A DNA stretch of 64,000 nucleotides from Nocardia camponoti (lineage in GTDB: Bacteria; Actinomycetota; Actinomycetes; Mycobacteriales; Mycobacteriaceae): contig NZ_BMMW01000001.1 of assembly GCF_014646135.1 (NCBI RefSeq), forward strand, positions 141,570 to 205,569, written 5' to 3'. Shown one piece after another: positions 1 to 9,291 of the stretch; the first letter of the stretch is position 1; every line of letters starts with the position of its first letter. The position numbers and the translations under genes were made by a program. The notes under the pieces were generated by a model that was not told the origin of the DNA, did no database searches, and saw only the letters and a program-made list of their open reading frames with translations.

Positions 1-1667
1 TCGGTCGGCGCGACCATCGCCGTCCGCACCAGCGGCATCCGCACCGACGTGAAAGTGACTCCCGCACCACGGTTTTCGACGGCGGCGATTTCGCTGAAGT
101 TATCGAGCGCCGACTTGCTCGCGGCATACGCGGCGAAGCGCGGCACCTTAGCCTGCACCGCGATCGAGGAGATGTTGACGATGTGGCCGAACCCGCGTTC
201 TCGCATCGACGGCAACAGGCCGAGGATCAGTCGAACCGCGCCGAAGTAATTCACCGCCATCGTGCGCTCGAAATCATGCATGCGCGCAACGGAATTCGCG
301 ACCGACCGCCGAATTGAGCGGCCCGCGTTGTTGACGAGGTAGTCGACGTGGTCGTGGTCGGCGAGCACGGTCTTGACCAGGGTGTCGACGGCGTCGGCGT
401 CGGTGATGTCGCACGGGTAGGCGAACGCGCGGCCACCGGCTTCGCGGACCGCGTCGCGGGCAGCGGTGAGTTCGTCGACGCCACGCGCGACCATGAGCAC
501 GGTCGCGCCACGGCTCGCCACCGCGTGCGCCGTCGCCAGACCAATGCCCGCCGACGCGCCGGTAATCAGCACGATCCGGTCGGTGAGTGCGTCGCTGGTC
601 GCGCGACCACGCTGCGGGTCGAGGTTGCTGCGCCAGTAGTCCCACAGTCGCGCGGCGTAGGTGTCGAAACTAGGCACGACCATCCCGTGCAATTGCGCGC
701 GGGTGGAATCGGCGACGAACTCGGCGCTGAAGCTGACGTGCGGCGCCACTTCGGCGGGAATGCCGAGGCGCTCGAACAGGAAGTCGCGCACCGCGGGCGC
801 GTACGGGAGGTGGCCGAGTCCGCTGAGCGCCTTCGCGCTCCCGGGAACGGTGCCGATGCCCACCGGGCCGCCCGCCGCTGCCGCGAGCGCCCCGTAGATC
901 TCGCTGAACGGCTGCGGGCGCGGGTTGACGAGGTGGAACGTGCGGTGATCGAGGTCGTCGCGACGGACAAGGCGGACCATCGCGTCGGCAACGTAGTCGA
1001 CCGGGACCACGTTCGTCGCGCCCAAATCCGGTAGGGGAAGCGGCAATTCGGCGGGAAGCGCGGTGGCGAGCGCACCGATGGCGCTAAAGAAGTAGTACGG
1101 TCCGTCGATCTTGTCCATCTCGCCGGTGCGGGAATCGCCAACGATGATCGCGGGTCGATAGACGCGCCAGCGCAGCCCTTCCGCTTCGCGAACCAACTTC
1201 TCGGCGGCGAACTTCGTGCGGTGATACGGCGACGTGAGCGCTTGGCCGAGGTCGAAATCGTCTTCAAAGAACTTGCCGCGATGGTCGCCAGCGACGGCGA
1301 CCGACGACACGTGATGCAACGTGGCATCGAGCTCGCGAGCGAGCGCGATAACCGATTCGGTGCCCGCGACATTGGCCGCGTGCGCGGTCTGTTCGTCGGC
1401 GGTCATGTCATAGACCGCGCCGAGGTGCAGGACGTGATCGATGTGCTCAGGCGCGTTTTCAATGCCGAGACGTTCGGCGGTGAGGTCACCGACGACGGCG
1501 AAGACGCGATCGCCATGCGGGTGGGTTGCCGTTTGCGCGGTGAATTTGTCGACCGATTCCGCGCGCACGAGCACGTGCACTGTCGCGGTTGGGTCGGCTG
1601 CGAGCAGCCCAGCGACCACTCGACGGCCAAGAAAGCCAGTGCCGCCGGTTACAAGGTAGGAAACCAT
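1..1667 (-). CDS. AcrA1-like two-domain SDR fusion (probable fatty acyl-CoA reductase), 3' end outside the window
   Basis: The frame is open from an ATG at 1667 to the window edge (555 codons seen), and the C-terminus is missing. The start is supported by a strong ribosome binding site (GGAGGGG) 3 bp upstream. The N-terminal half is an extended SDR of the fatty-acyl-reductase/epimerase type: TGGTGFLG nucleotide motif near residue 7 and a YHRTK catalytic motif near residue 145. The C-terminal half is a classical SDR with TGASAGIG and a YAASK active site near residue 520. This fusion order and length match mycobacterial AcrA1 (Rv3391, about 650 aa), annotated as a multifunctional enzyme with acyl-CoA reductase activity. 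A role in reducing long acyl-CoA or a cell-envelope lipid keto group is inferred from the family. It is transcribed leftward, out of the window, and is separated by 249 bp from the polysaccharide locus. Confidence 0.85.
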   Translation of the reverse strand, partial: MVSYLVTGGTGFLGRRVVAGLLAADPTATVHVLVRAESVDKFTAQTATHPHGDRVFAVVGDLTAERLGIENAPEHIDHVLHLGAVYDMTADEQTAHAANVAGTESVIALARELDATLHHVSSVAVAGDHRGKFFEDDFDLGQALTSPYHRTKFAAEKLVREAEGLRWRVYRPAIIVGDSRTGEMDKIDGPYYFFSAIGALATALPAELPLPLPDLGATNVVPVDYVADAMVRLVRRDDLDHRTFHLVNPRPQPFSEIYGALAAAAGGPVGIGTVPGSAKALSGLGHLPYAPAVRDFLFERLGIPAEVAPHVSFSAEFVADSTRAQLHGMVVPSFDTYAARLWDYWRSNLDPQRGRATSDALTDRIVLITGASAGIGLATAHAVASRGATVLMVARGVDELTAARDAVREAGGRAFAYPCDITDADAVDTLVKTVLADHDHVDYLVNNAGRSIRRSVANSVARMHDFERTMAVNYFGAVRLILGLLPSMRERGFGHIVNISSIAVQAKVPRFAAYAASKSALDNFSEIAAVENRGAGVTFTSVRMPLVRTAMVAPT

Positions 1668-1916
1668 CGCCCCTCCAAAAGATTTCATCGATTCGCAGTC
1701 GGAAACGGTGAATGGGCATGCGGCAATGAATGCGCACATCAACGAGTTCCTGGAAACCGAGCACATCGTCATCGACGGCTCGACTGTGTCCAAAGATACT
1801 CGTCAGTAACGTACGACGGCAAGCTGGCGGAGTGTGGGAACGGTCACCATCGACGCAGGTCAAAGGGTATGTGTAACAAGGAATTTCAGTTACTTGAAGT
1901 GTCAGATAACTTGTCG

Positions 1917-3023
1917 CTACTGGTTCGCCAGCACCTTGTCGACGGTGGCGGCCATCTTCGCGCGAAACACCTCCGGCGCGAAGGAGTCGGCGTGGGCGCG
2001 AATCTTGGTCACATCGTATCGATCCGAGCGGAACGAACGCATGGTCTCGGCGAGTGCGTCGACAACGTCATCGTCGGTGCCCGCGGGCACATATTCCCCG
2101 GTCACGCCAGGGCGAACGGTGTCGAGCGCACCGCCAGCGCCAACCGCGAGAACCGGTGTGCCACAGGCCATTGCCTCGACCGGCACAATGCCGAAGTCCT
2201 CAATGCCGGGCATGAGCAGGGCTTGGCAGCGGCGGTACATGTCGAGCAGCAGTGCCGCCGATGTCGCGCCGAGGAAGGTGGTCTCTGACCCGGCGATGGA
2301 CTCAAGCTGGGTGCGAAAACGCCCGTCGCCCAACACAACTAAGCGAACACCGGCTTTTTGCGCTGCCCGAATCGCGAGATCGGCACGCTTGTAGGGCACG
2401 AGGCGACCCGCGCAGAGAAAGAAATCCTCGCGTGGCAGCTGCGGCGCTGGGGTGAAATCAGCGACGCGTACGGGCGGATTCACCACGGTGGCGGGCAAGC
2501 CCCACCAATCGCGCACGCGGTCAGCGACAGCGTGCGAGTTCGCGACAACATGGGCGAGCCGCGGGGCAGCGCGTAATTCGCCGCGACGGGCAAGCGTGCC
2601 GAGGGCGGCGAGCGCGGTTTGGCCGGCACGGCCACCGGCTTCTTGCGCGCGAAAGTCCTTGTCCCACGCCCATCTTGCTGGGCTGTGCACATAGGCGACG
2701 GTGGGTGGCGCACCTGCCGCGAGGGCTGCTTGGGTCGCGAACGCGTGGTGACTCACCACGGCAACGTCGAAGTCGCGCAACGGCATTCGCCGAAATTCAC
2801 GCGAGACCAACGGCAGCAGGGGAGCGTGGCGCCCACCGGTGAGGCGATGCGCCTTACTCAACCAACTGTCGTGCACGTCGCGCACTGGTTCACGCACCCC
2901 GGACGGTTCCACGATCGGCGCGAAAACCCTACTGTTCGACCAGGTTTGGACGAACTCACCAACGACAGCTTCCGATCCACCGAACTCGGTGAACCGTTCG
3001 TGGACAAGCGCGACTCGGGTCAT
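1917..3023 (-). CDS. GT4-family glycosyltransferase
   Basis: A 368-residue GT-B glycosyltransferase. The N-terminal half begins with the donor-independent Rossmann part (ALVHERFTEFGGSE). The C-terminal half carries the family 4 signature EDFGIVPVEAMACGTPV, with the E-x7-E pair that contacts the nucleotide sugar. The motif LCAGRLVPYKRADLAI begins the second domain. No signal peptide is visible, so it acts at the cytoplasmic membrane face on a lipid-linked acceptor. Its start ATG overlaps the stop of the upstream aminotransferase by 4 bp, so the two are translationally coupled. Sugar donor and linkage cannot be read from the sequence. The setting is assembly of a surface polysaccharide repeat unit. 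Confidence 0.9.
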   Translation of the reverse strand: MTRVALVHERFTEFGGSEAVVGEFVQTWSNSRVFAPIVEPSGVREPVRDVHDSWLSKAHRLTGGRHAPLLPLVSREFRRMPLRDFDVAVVSHHAFATQAALAAGAPPTVAYVHSPARWAWDKDFRAQEAGGRAGQTALAALGTLARRGELRAAPRLAHVVANSHAVADRVRDWWGLPATVVNPPVRVADFTPAPQLPREDFFLCAGRLVPYKRADLAIRAAQKAGVRLVVLGDGRFRTQLESIAGSETTFLGATSAALLLDMYRRCQALLMPGIEDFGIVPVEAMACGTPVLAVGAGGALDTVRPGVTGEYVPAGTDDDVVDALAETMRSFRSDRYDVTKIRAHADSFAPEVFRAKMAATVDKVLANQ

Positions 3024-4351
3024 TGGCTGATTCTCGCTTCGAGCTGTCGGGGCGCGGCGGTGCGCCGCAGGGCGGGGGCGACCGGGCGACCGGTCAGTAA
3101 GCCGTCGACGCTGCCCTGTTCGATGGCGGTGCGGTAGACGCGCGCGGCGTCGGCGCAGGCGGTGATGGTCTCGTCGATGGCGGCGTCATCATGGGCCGCC
3201 GAAGTGACAAACGACTGCCCGAGCACGCCACGCTGGAGTAGCTCTTGCAGGAACAACGTGCGGAACGCCTGCGACGGTTCATGATTGGGGTCAAGCGTCC
3301 GGAAGATCAGGCACGAAGGGCGACCACTGAGCATGAGGTAATCAGCGATCCCAAGATCGGCGACCAGCGCGGCAAAGCCCTCGATCAGGCGCCGACCCGC
3401 CGCTTCCATCCGTGCCACCGGGTCGCCAGCGCGGTAGGCGTGCGCGACGGCGCGGAACGCGGCGAGCGACGCGGTTTCCGGGCCGTGCGTGGTTGAAAGG
3501 AGGAAGACGCGATCGTCGTCGGTGCGCAGGCCACCGCGTTCCATGTACTCGCGTTTGCCCGCGAGCGCCGAGATCGGGAACCCGTTGCCCATCGCCTTGC
3601 CCCAGCACGACAGGTCGGGCGCGACCCCGTACACCTGCTGCCCGCCCCCTGCTGACCAGCGGAAACCGGTGATCATCTCGTCGAAAATCAGCAGTGTGCC
3701 ATGCCTGTCGCACAGGTCGCGCACGGCGGCGAGGTAACCAGGCGCTGGCTCGGCGAGCGCGGTCGCGGGTTCCATCACCACGGCCGCGATGGGCGATTCG
3801 GTGAGGACACGCTCAAGGGCGGCGATGTCGTTGTACGGGAAGGTCGCGGAACTGACGGTGGGGATGCCCGCCGACATCGGGGTGGTGCCGATGAACCAGT
3901 CGTCAGTCGAGAAGAACGGTTGCTGGCAGATCGCGACGCGCTCGCGGCCGGTGACCGCGCGGGCGAGTCGAATGGCGGCCGTCGTCGCGTCGGAACCGTT
4001 CTTGGCGAACTTCACCATATCCGCGCCAGGGACGAGGTCCAAGAAGTCTTGCGCGGCAAGCACTTCCAGCTCGGTGGGCCGAGTGAAGGACATGCCGTTG
4101 GCCATTGCCGCCGCTGCCGCGTCGAGCACCGGCGCGTAAGCGTGCCCCAGAGTCACCGACCGCAAGCCCATGCCGTATTCGACGTAGCTATTGCCGTCGG
4201 CGTCCCACACCCGAGAACCCTTGCCGCGTACCAAGACTGGGGCCATTTGCTCGGGATATTGGTCGGCGCCACGCGCATAGGTGTGGGCACCACCGGGGAT
4301 CAGATCGTGCAGGCGATCGTTGAGAGCGTTACTGCGGGTGAAATCGCGCAT
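3020..4351 (-). CDS. Class III aminotransferase, glutamate-1-semialdehyde aminomutase-like, in polysaccharide locus
   Basis: A 443-residue PLP enzyme with the HemL-like layout: IPGGAHTYARGADQYPE at the N-terminus, phosphate-binding KNGSDATTAAIRLAR, FDEMITGFRW carrying the PLP-ring aspartate, and SCWGKAMGNGFPISAL with the Schiff-base lysine at residue 252. A true HemL would sit with haem genes. This copy is coupled to a glycosyltransferase inside a sugar locus, as are many GSA-like enzymes of surface polysaccharide clusters. It therefore probably transfers an amino group to a sugar or to a small polysaccharide substituent, but the substrate is unknown. The upstream gene, a chain-length-determinant-like protein, is on the same strand 122 bp away. 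Confidence 0.85.
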   Translation of the reverse strand: MRDFTRSNALNDRLHDLIPGGAHTYARGADQYPEQMAPVLVRGKGSRVWDADGNSYVEYGMGLRSVTLGHAYAPVLDAAAAAMANGMSFTRPTELEVLAAQDFLDLVPGADMVKFAKNGSDATTAAIRLARAVTGRERVAICQQPFFSTDDWFIGTTPMSAGIPTVSSATFPYNDIAALERVLTESPIAAVVMEPATALAEPAPGYLAAVRDLCDRHGTLLIFDEMITGFRWSAGGGQQVYGVAPDLSCWGKAMGNGFPISALAGKREYMERGGLRTDDDRVFLLSTTHGPETASLAAFRAVAHAYRAGDPVARMEAAGRRLIEGFAALVADLGIADYLMLSGRPSCLIFRTLDPNHEPSQAFRTLFLQELLQRGVLGQSFVTSAAHDDAAIDETITACADAARVYRTAIEQGSVDGLLTGRPVAPALRRTAAPRQLEARISQ

Positions 4352-4473
4352 CAGTAGTGAACTTTCGGGTCATGCGGACTGGTGCGTGGCTCGGCAACGA
4401 CACCATCCGGTACGGCTCGATGACTCCGCGCGCCCAAGCAACCCCGGCCGCGCGGCACTGGCGGTGCTCGGTC

Positions 4474-5805
4474 CTACTTTGTCGACGGTTTGTCGTCGGG
4501 CGCGCCGTTCTGCTTGCCAGACTGGCTGAACAGGTTGCGCGGCAATGCCGTCGTTTCCGGGTCCTCGGTCGGGGACAGCGCCCGTCCTGTCGATCGCGGG
4601 GCGACCGGCGTCGCGCGTCGCGGGGGTAGCGGAACCTCCGGTGCTGGCGGACCTGCCGTCGGCGCGGGTGCCGTCGGCGCCTCCCCGGACGCGGGCGCTG
4701 CCGGGTCCTTGACCACAGGTACCGACTTATTCGCGCCGAGGTCGCGCGCTTTCGCGCCGGTCCCGTACTCCTTTGGCTCCGGTCCGCGCTGCTCGGCGAC
4801 GGGCGGGCGCTTTGTCAATGCTGAGTCGCGCTCGTTCGCCGTGAGCCCGCGCTCGTTCGTTGCTGACCAACCGTTGTGTGGGGGCAGCACCCGGTCGTTC
4901 AGCGGTGCGCGGGGAGCTGGTCGGTACGTCGGGGGAGGGGTGGGAGGGGTGGGAGTTGTTGGCGTCGCCACTGTCGGCACGTCTTTTTCGTCAACCGTCG
5001 GTTCAACCGACTTCTGCTCGGCGGGTTTGGTCCGACGACGTCCTCGCGCGACACCCGCGATCACCAACCCCTCGGCAACGACAATCAAGGTCGCCAACGC
5101 GGCAAACAGCGCTTCTTGAATCGGGTGCGGCGCGACCAATTCCCACGTTGGCGCGGCGATCACCGTGAGTCGAGCTGGCCCGACGATCTGGCGGAACTCG
5201 GTTTCGCGCGCGACATCACGCCCGTCAAAGCTGAGCTCAGGACGCAGGGGATCGGCAACGAGTTCCTTGGCGAAGGAATCCTCAAGGGTGCGACGGTGGC
5301 TTTCTAGGTCCGTCGCCGACCTTCGGATCGCCTCGCTGCGCATTTGCGAGCCCAAGCTGTCGAGTGACTCTTCAACGGCGACAACAAGTTTCGCCGCCTG
5401 CTCGGGCGTCGATGCCTGCGCCTTAATGATCAGCAGCGACGGCGACGGCCCGGTGATCGCCGAAACGCGCTTGCGTAAGTCGGCTTCGGACGGTGCCAGC
5501 CCGTTCTTCACCACATCCGACAGCACGCGGGTATCGGTGAGCATCACGATGTAGGGCTGAGTGAGTTCGTTGAACACCGCGCCAATGGACTGCTGGGAGA
5601 TCTGGGCGGTGATGCTTGCCTCGTAGGTGCGCGGGCTGCTCTCGCGCACAAACCACACGCCACCGCCGACAAGCAGGGCGGCGATCAGGGCGAAGGGCAA
5701 CACCCGAACCAACTTGCGCACGTGGGCGGCGATGTTGACCGAGGGCATCGACCGTTCACCGCGACTGTGCTCGTCGGTTGACACCGGCGATTGAGTGTCG
5801 GTCAC
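4474..5805 (-). CDS. Wzz-like polysaccharide co-polymerase/chain-length determinant with long Pro-rich cytoplasmic tail, no kinase domain
   Basis: About 443 residues from a GTG at 5805, preceded by GGGGGAAG. The open frame extends further up to 5883, and an ATG 19 codons inside is an alternative start. A first membrane helix lies at about residues 35-53 (VLPFALIAALLVGGGVWFV), followed by an extracytoplasmic region of about 200 residues. A second helix follows at about 255-275 (ALFAALATLIVVAEGLVIAG). The remaining roughly 165 residues are a charged, Pro/Ala-rich tail that looks disordered. Actinobacterial members of this family often carry or pair with a tyrosine autokinase; no Walker motifs are present here. 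The likely role is modulating chain length or export of the polysaccharide. Assignment rests on topology and context more than on strong motifs. Confidence 0.7.
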   Translation of the reverse strand: MTDTQSPVSTDEHSRGERSMPSVNIAAHVRKLVRVLPFALIAALLVGGGVWFVRESSPRTYEASITAQISQQSIGAVFNELTQPYIVMLTDTRVLSDVVKNGLAPSEADLRKRVSAITGPSPSLLIIKAQASTPEQAAKLVVAVEESLDSLGSQMRSEAIRRSATDLESHRRTLEDSFAKELVADPLRPELSFDGRDVARETEFRQIVGPARLTVIAAPTWELVAPHPIQEALFAALATLIVVAEGLVIAGVARGRRRTKPAEQKSVEPTVDEKDVPTVATPTTPTPPTPPPTYRPAPRAPLNDRVLPPHNGWSATNERGLTANERDSALTKRPPVAEQRGPEPKEYGTGAKARDLGANKSVPVVKDPAAPASGEAPTAPAPTAGPPAPEVPLPPRRATPVAPRSTGRALSPTEDPETTALPRNLFSQSGKQNGAPDDKPSTK

Positions 5806-6029
5806 TCTTCCCCCAAACTCCACGACAAAAACGCTCCAACCATAAACCTTGCCCCCGACGTAGGCGCGTCTACGATAGCGCACCGGACGGGATCGGTCTC
5901 GTTAGCTAAGTCGGTGCTGATTCTCATCGAACGCGGTAGTGGGTCACCAGGTAGGGTAATGCCGATTCTCGCGCGGCAGCGCCTGTCAGTGGGCGACCCG
6001 CGCAAAGTTAGCTTAAGTAAAGGGGTTAT

Positions 6030-6854
6030 GTGGTGGGGGTTCAGGTCTCGGTATGTGTACCGGCCTTCAATGCCGCGCGGACGATTGTTCAGACGCTCGC
6101 GTCCATCCAAGCCCAGGATTTCACCGACTTCGAAATCGTCGTTGTCGATAATGCGAGTACCGACGGCACTGGCGACCTCGTCGCCGCCATTGACGACCCG
6201 CGCATTCGCTTGCACACCAACGCCGACCTTTTACCGATGGTCGACAATTGGAATCGGGCAATCGAGCTGGCGAGCGGCGACCTCGTCAAGCTCGTTTGCG
6301 CGGACGACCTCATCGCGCCGAATTGTCTGTCGGCCCAGGTCGCGTCGCTTGCCGACCCGACGATCGCGGTAGCGGCAAGCAAGTTCAGCGTGATCGACGA
6401 CGACGGCGCGACGCTCGCCCAGCATCTCGGCTTGCCCGGTCTTGTTGGTCGGCACGAGTCGGCGGCGGCGCTGCGTGCGCTCGTTCGCAAGCTGCCCGAC
6501 GACGTGTGCCCTACCGCCGCGTTCCTGTTCCGTCGTGCTGATTTTGCCGCGACCACGGGTTTTCGGGCCGACTTCCTGTACGCGATGGACATCGACCTGA
6601 TCGCGCGACTGTGCGCCAACGGCGCCTTCTACGGCCACGGTCAAGCGCTGGCGACCAATCGCGCGTCGGCGTTCAACCACTCAAGCGCCACCTCATCGCT
6701 GAGCAAGTTCGCTGACGTCGTGCGGTTCAACCATCACCACCGACGTGCCCCCGGTGTCCGTCTCGTCGACGTGATCGCTGGCGACGGCCGCGTTGGCAAG
6801 CAGGCGCTCACCCGGGTTGGCGTGCGCCTGCGGCAGTTAGCCGGAAGAGGCTGA
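6030..6854 (+). CDS. GT2-family glycosyltransferase
   Basis: A 274-residue GT-A enzyme. The N-terminus SVCVPAFNAARTIVQT followed by VVVDNASTDGT is the nucleotide-binding core of family 2, and a DXD-like acidic motif follows in LVCADDLIAP. The GTG start at 6030 follows AAAGGGG; an ATG two bases earlier is in another frame. It is the first gene of a rightward run of six genes with 4-23 bp overlaps or very short gaps (6030-12922), divergent from the chain-length-determinant gene across 224 bp. It should add one sugar of the repeat unit on the cytoplasmic side. Donor and acceptor are unknown. Confidence 0.88.
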   Translation: MVGVQVSVCVPAFNAARTIVQTLASIQAQDFTDFEIVVVDNASTDGTGDLVAAIDDPRIRLHTNADLLPMVDNWNRAIELASGDLVKLVCADDLIAPNCLSAQVASLADPTIAVAASKFSVIDDDGATLAQHLGLPGLVGRHESAAALRALVRKLPDDVCPTAAFLFRRADFAATTGFRADFLYAMDIDLIARLCANGAFYGHGQALATNRASAFNHSSATSSLSKFADVVRFNHHHRRAPGVRLVDVIAGDGRVGKQALTRVGVRLRQLAGRG

Positions 6855-6859
6855 CGACG

Positions 6860-8233
6860 GTGGGCACCCTCGCGTACTTCGCCGCTCTGCCTGTTGGCTG
6901 GATGTTCCTGCGCTGGATCTGGGACCGTCCGCAACGGGGGGTTCTGCTTGTCGCGGCGTTGGTGCCCTTCAACGGTCTGTTGCTGATCGCGCCCGAATGG
7001 ATGCGGGTCGACGGGTGGAAGGAAGGGCTGCTGCTGCTCACGCTCGCGGTAGCGGCGTTCGTTCCGCATCGCGACAATCAGCCGCGCCCCGCGCTGCCGT
7101 GGTGGCCAATTGCCGCCGCGCTGTTGGTCTTTGGCGTTTCGTCGGCATTTCTCACCGCGGGCAAGCTCGGCCTGTTCGGCATCAAGATCACGTTCTTCTA
7201 TCTGCTTGTCGTTCCGCTAATCCTTTATTTGCGACCGTTCACCAGCCGTGACCGCGACGTGCTCGTCACGATCATGATGATCGAATCCGTTGGTATCGCG
7301 CTGTTTGGTCTTGCCCAACAGGCGATTGGTGCCGACGGGCTCGCGCAAATGGGCTACGAGCACAACGTGACGATCCGGTTCGCTGGCGGCTTGCTGCGCT
7401 CGTTCGGCACCTTCAACCAGCCGTTCCCCTTCGCGTTCTATCTCGTCATGGTGTTGCTGGTCGGCGGGTCGGTCGCGCTCGCGGCGCCGGGTCGCGCTCG
7501 CAACCGGGCCTTCCTTTTCTGCACGCCGATCCTGGTCGCGGGCGTCGCGGCGAGCGTCGTGCGCGCCGCCATCGTTGGGCTCGTCGTCGGCGCGCTTGTC
7601 CTCGCGGTTGTTCGCTATCGCGAGCACCTCAAAGCGCTCCTTATTGGCACGGGCGTGCTTGTCCTGATCGCGGGCGGCGCGGCGTCGTCAAGCGCGCGAA
7701 GTTCACTGCTGTCGTCGGATAGTCTCGCCGCTCGTGAGATGGGGTGGCGCGTTGTCACCCGCACGGTCGGCAGTCATCCTTTCGGCGACGGGCTTGGTTC
7801 GACCGGTGCGGCCAAGGCCGCGCAACTGGTCGCCGAACTCGGACCGATGGCCGAGAACCTGCCGTACGCGACCGGCGAGGTGCAGATCTACGGCAGGCCG
7901 TATCAGCCAGACAACTACTACGTGAAGCTGCTGATCGAACTCGGCCCGGTCGGGGTGTGGCTGTTCGTCGCGATCATGGTCGTGATTTACCTGCTAAGCA
8001 TGCGGACCGCGCGCACGGTGAGCGGCAACGATTCCGCGCTGGCGCTCGGCGTCGGTGCTTCGGTGCTCGCTTGCGCGGTGGCCTCGGTGGCATCGAGCTA
8101 CTTCGAGATTTTCCCCAGTGATTTCTATTTCTGGCTCCTCGCCGCCGTCGTCGGTTGCATCGCCACTCAACACAACAGCGCGGACGGCGAGCCAGTCGTC
8201 GCGCGTTCTTTCGTACGTGAGCAGGTTTCATGA
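6860..8233 (+). CDS. Wzy/WaaL-type O-antigen polymerase-ligase-like membrane protein
   Basis: 457 residues, almost wholly hydrophobic, with about ten to twelve predicted membrane helices. A larger loop near residues 275-355 contains the arginine- and tyrosine-bearing motif seen in O-antigen ligase/polymerase domains (GDGLGSTGAAK, YQPDNYYVKLLIELGPVG); the phrase PDNYYVKLLIELGPVG is typical of the family. It would polymerise or ligate lipid-linked repeat units on the outer face of the membrane. The GTG start lies 5 bp after the GT2 stop. The stop overlaps the next glycosyltransferase start by 4 bp. A flippase two genes on supports a Wzx/Wzy assembly route. Confidence 0.85.
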   Translation: MGTLAYFAALPVGWMFLRWIWDRPQRGVLLVAALVPFNGLLLIAPEWMRVDGWKEGLLLLTLAVAAFVPHRDNQPRPALPWWPIAAALLVFGVSSAFLTAGKLGLFGIKITFFYLLVVPLILYLRPFTSRDRDVLVTIMMIESVGIALFGLAQQAIGADGLAQMGYEHNVTIRFAGGLLRSFGTFNQPFPFAFYLVMVLLVGGSVALAAPGRARNRAFLFCTPILVAGVAASVVRAAIVGLVVGALVLAVVRYREHLKALLIGTGVLVLIAGGAASSSARSSLLSSDSLAAREMGWRVVTRTVGSHPFGDGLGSTGAAKAAQLVAELGPMAENLPYATGEVQIYGRPYQPDNYYVKLLIELGPVGVWLFVAIMVVIYLLSMRTARTVSGNDSALALGVGASVLACAVASVASSYFEIFPSDFYFWLLAAVVGCIATQHNSADGEPVVARSFVREQVS

Positions 8234-9291
8234 GCAACGAAAAGCCAAGCAGCGCACTGTGTTTCGGCGCGCTCGCGTACCGGCCCAACGGGGCGGGGGT
8301 GGCCACCTACCAGCGCGAACTGCTCGCCGAACTGCCCGCGCTGTTGCCGACAACGCCGCTGTCAGCGCTAATCCAAGCCGACGCCGCCGCCGAATTGCCA
8401 AGCGCGATAACGCCGCTCACCCGACCAGTCGCTGCGGGTGCGCGGCGGGCGTGGCACGGCATCGCGCCGCTGCGCGGGGTTGACGTCTTCCACGGCCTTG
8501 ACGTCGACGTGCCGTTGTTCGGACCGCGTGCGTGTGTCGCGACCGTGCATGACCTGTCAGTTTTCGACGTGCCGTGGGCGTTCAGCCGCTACCGCGCCCG
8601 GGGCGAACAGGTGCTGGTGCGAACCGCGCTCGCGCGCGCCGACCTGCTCATCGCGGTCTCGGAGTTCACCGCTTCCCGTCTCGCTGACCGGTTTGGGCGT
8701 GACGCGGTTGTTGTGCCGCTCGCGCCCGCGAGTTGGGCGGCCGTTCCCGACGCGGAAACCGTCGCTAGGGTGTGCGAAAAGTATTCGCTGCCAAGTCGAT
8801 TCATCATTCAGGTTGGTACGGTCGAACCGCGCAAGCAAGTTGCCATGCTCGCCGACGCGGCCAAGGCGCTCGACGTTCCGCTCGTCCTCGCGGGTGCGGG
8901 GTCGACGGGGCCGGACGCGCCTGCCGGAACGGTCGGCCTCGGCTACGTCGACACCGCTGACCTGCCCGCGCTGTATTCCGCGGCCACGGTTGTCGCGTAC
9001 TGCTCGCAATACGAGGGGTTCGGGTTGCCACCGGTCGAGGCGATGGCGTGTGGCGGCGCGGTGGTTGCCAGCGCGGTCGGCGCGCTGCCGGAAGTGTGCG
9101 GCGACGGCGCGGTGCTTGTCGCATCAACAACCGTCGACGCGTGGACGTCGGTGCTGCGCCCGCTGCTTGCCGACGCCGAAGCCAACCTCGCGCTGCGCGA
9201 CCGCGCCGTCGCCGCGATGTCGAAGTTGAGTTGGCGTAGTACCGCTGAGGCGACCGTCGTCGCTTATCGCGCGGCAGGACTGCTGTCATGA
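8230..9291 (+). CDS. GT4-family glycosyltransferase (mannosyltransferase-like)
   Basis: 353 residues. The N-terminal part contains RPNGAGVATYQREL and ATVHDLSVFDVPWAFS, typical of the WbaZ/mannosyltransferase branch of family 4. The C-terminal domain has GTVEPRKQVAML and EGFGLPPVEAMACGGAVV with the E-x7-E pair. It overlaps both neighbours by 4 bp, so it is translated as part of the polysaccharide operon. It is probably a cytoplasmic, peripheral membrane enzyme. The sugar is not determined by the sequence. Confidence 0.88.
   Translation: MSNEKPSSALCFGALAYRPNGAGVATYQRELLAELPALLPTTPLSALIQADAAAELPSAITPLTRPVAAGARRAWHGIAPLRGVDVFHGLDVDVPLFGPRACVATVHDLSVFDVPWAFSRYRARGEQVLVRTALARADLLIAVSEFTASRLADRFGRDAVVVPLAPASWAAVPDAETVARVCEKYSLPSRFIIQVGTVEPRKQVAMLADAAKALDVPLVLAGAGSTGPDAPAGTVGLGYVDTADLPALYSAATVVAYCSQYEGFGLPPVEAMACGGAVVASAVGALPEVCGDGAVLVASTTVDAWTSVLRPLLADAEANLALRDRAVAAMSKLSWRSTAEATVVAYRAAGLLS

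Noticed and set aside
1221..2288. 355-codon + strand frame across the SDR gene and the gap before the glycosyltransferase
   Set aside because: Shadow of two well-supported minus-strand genes.
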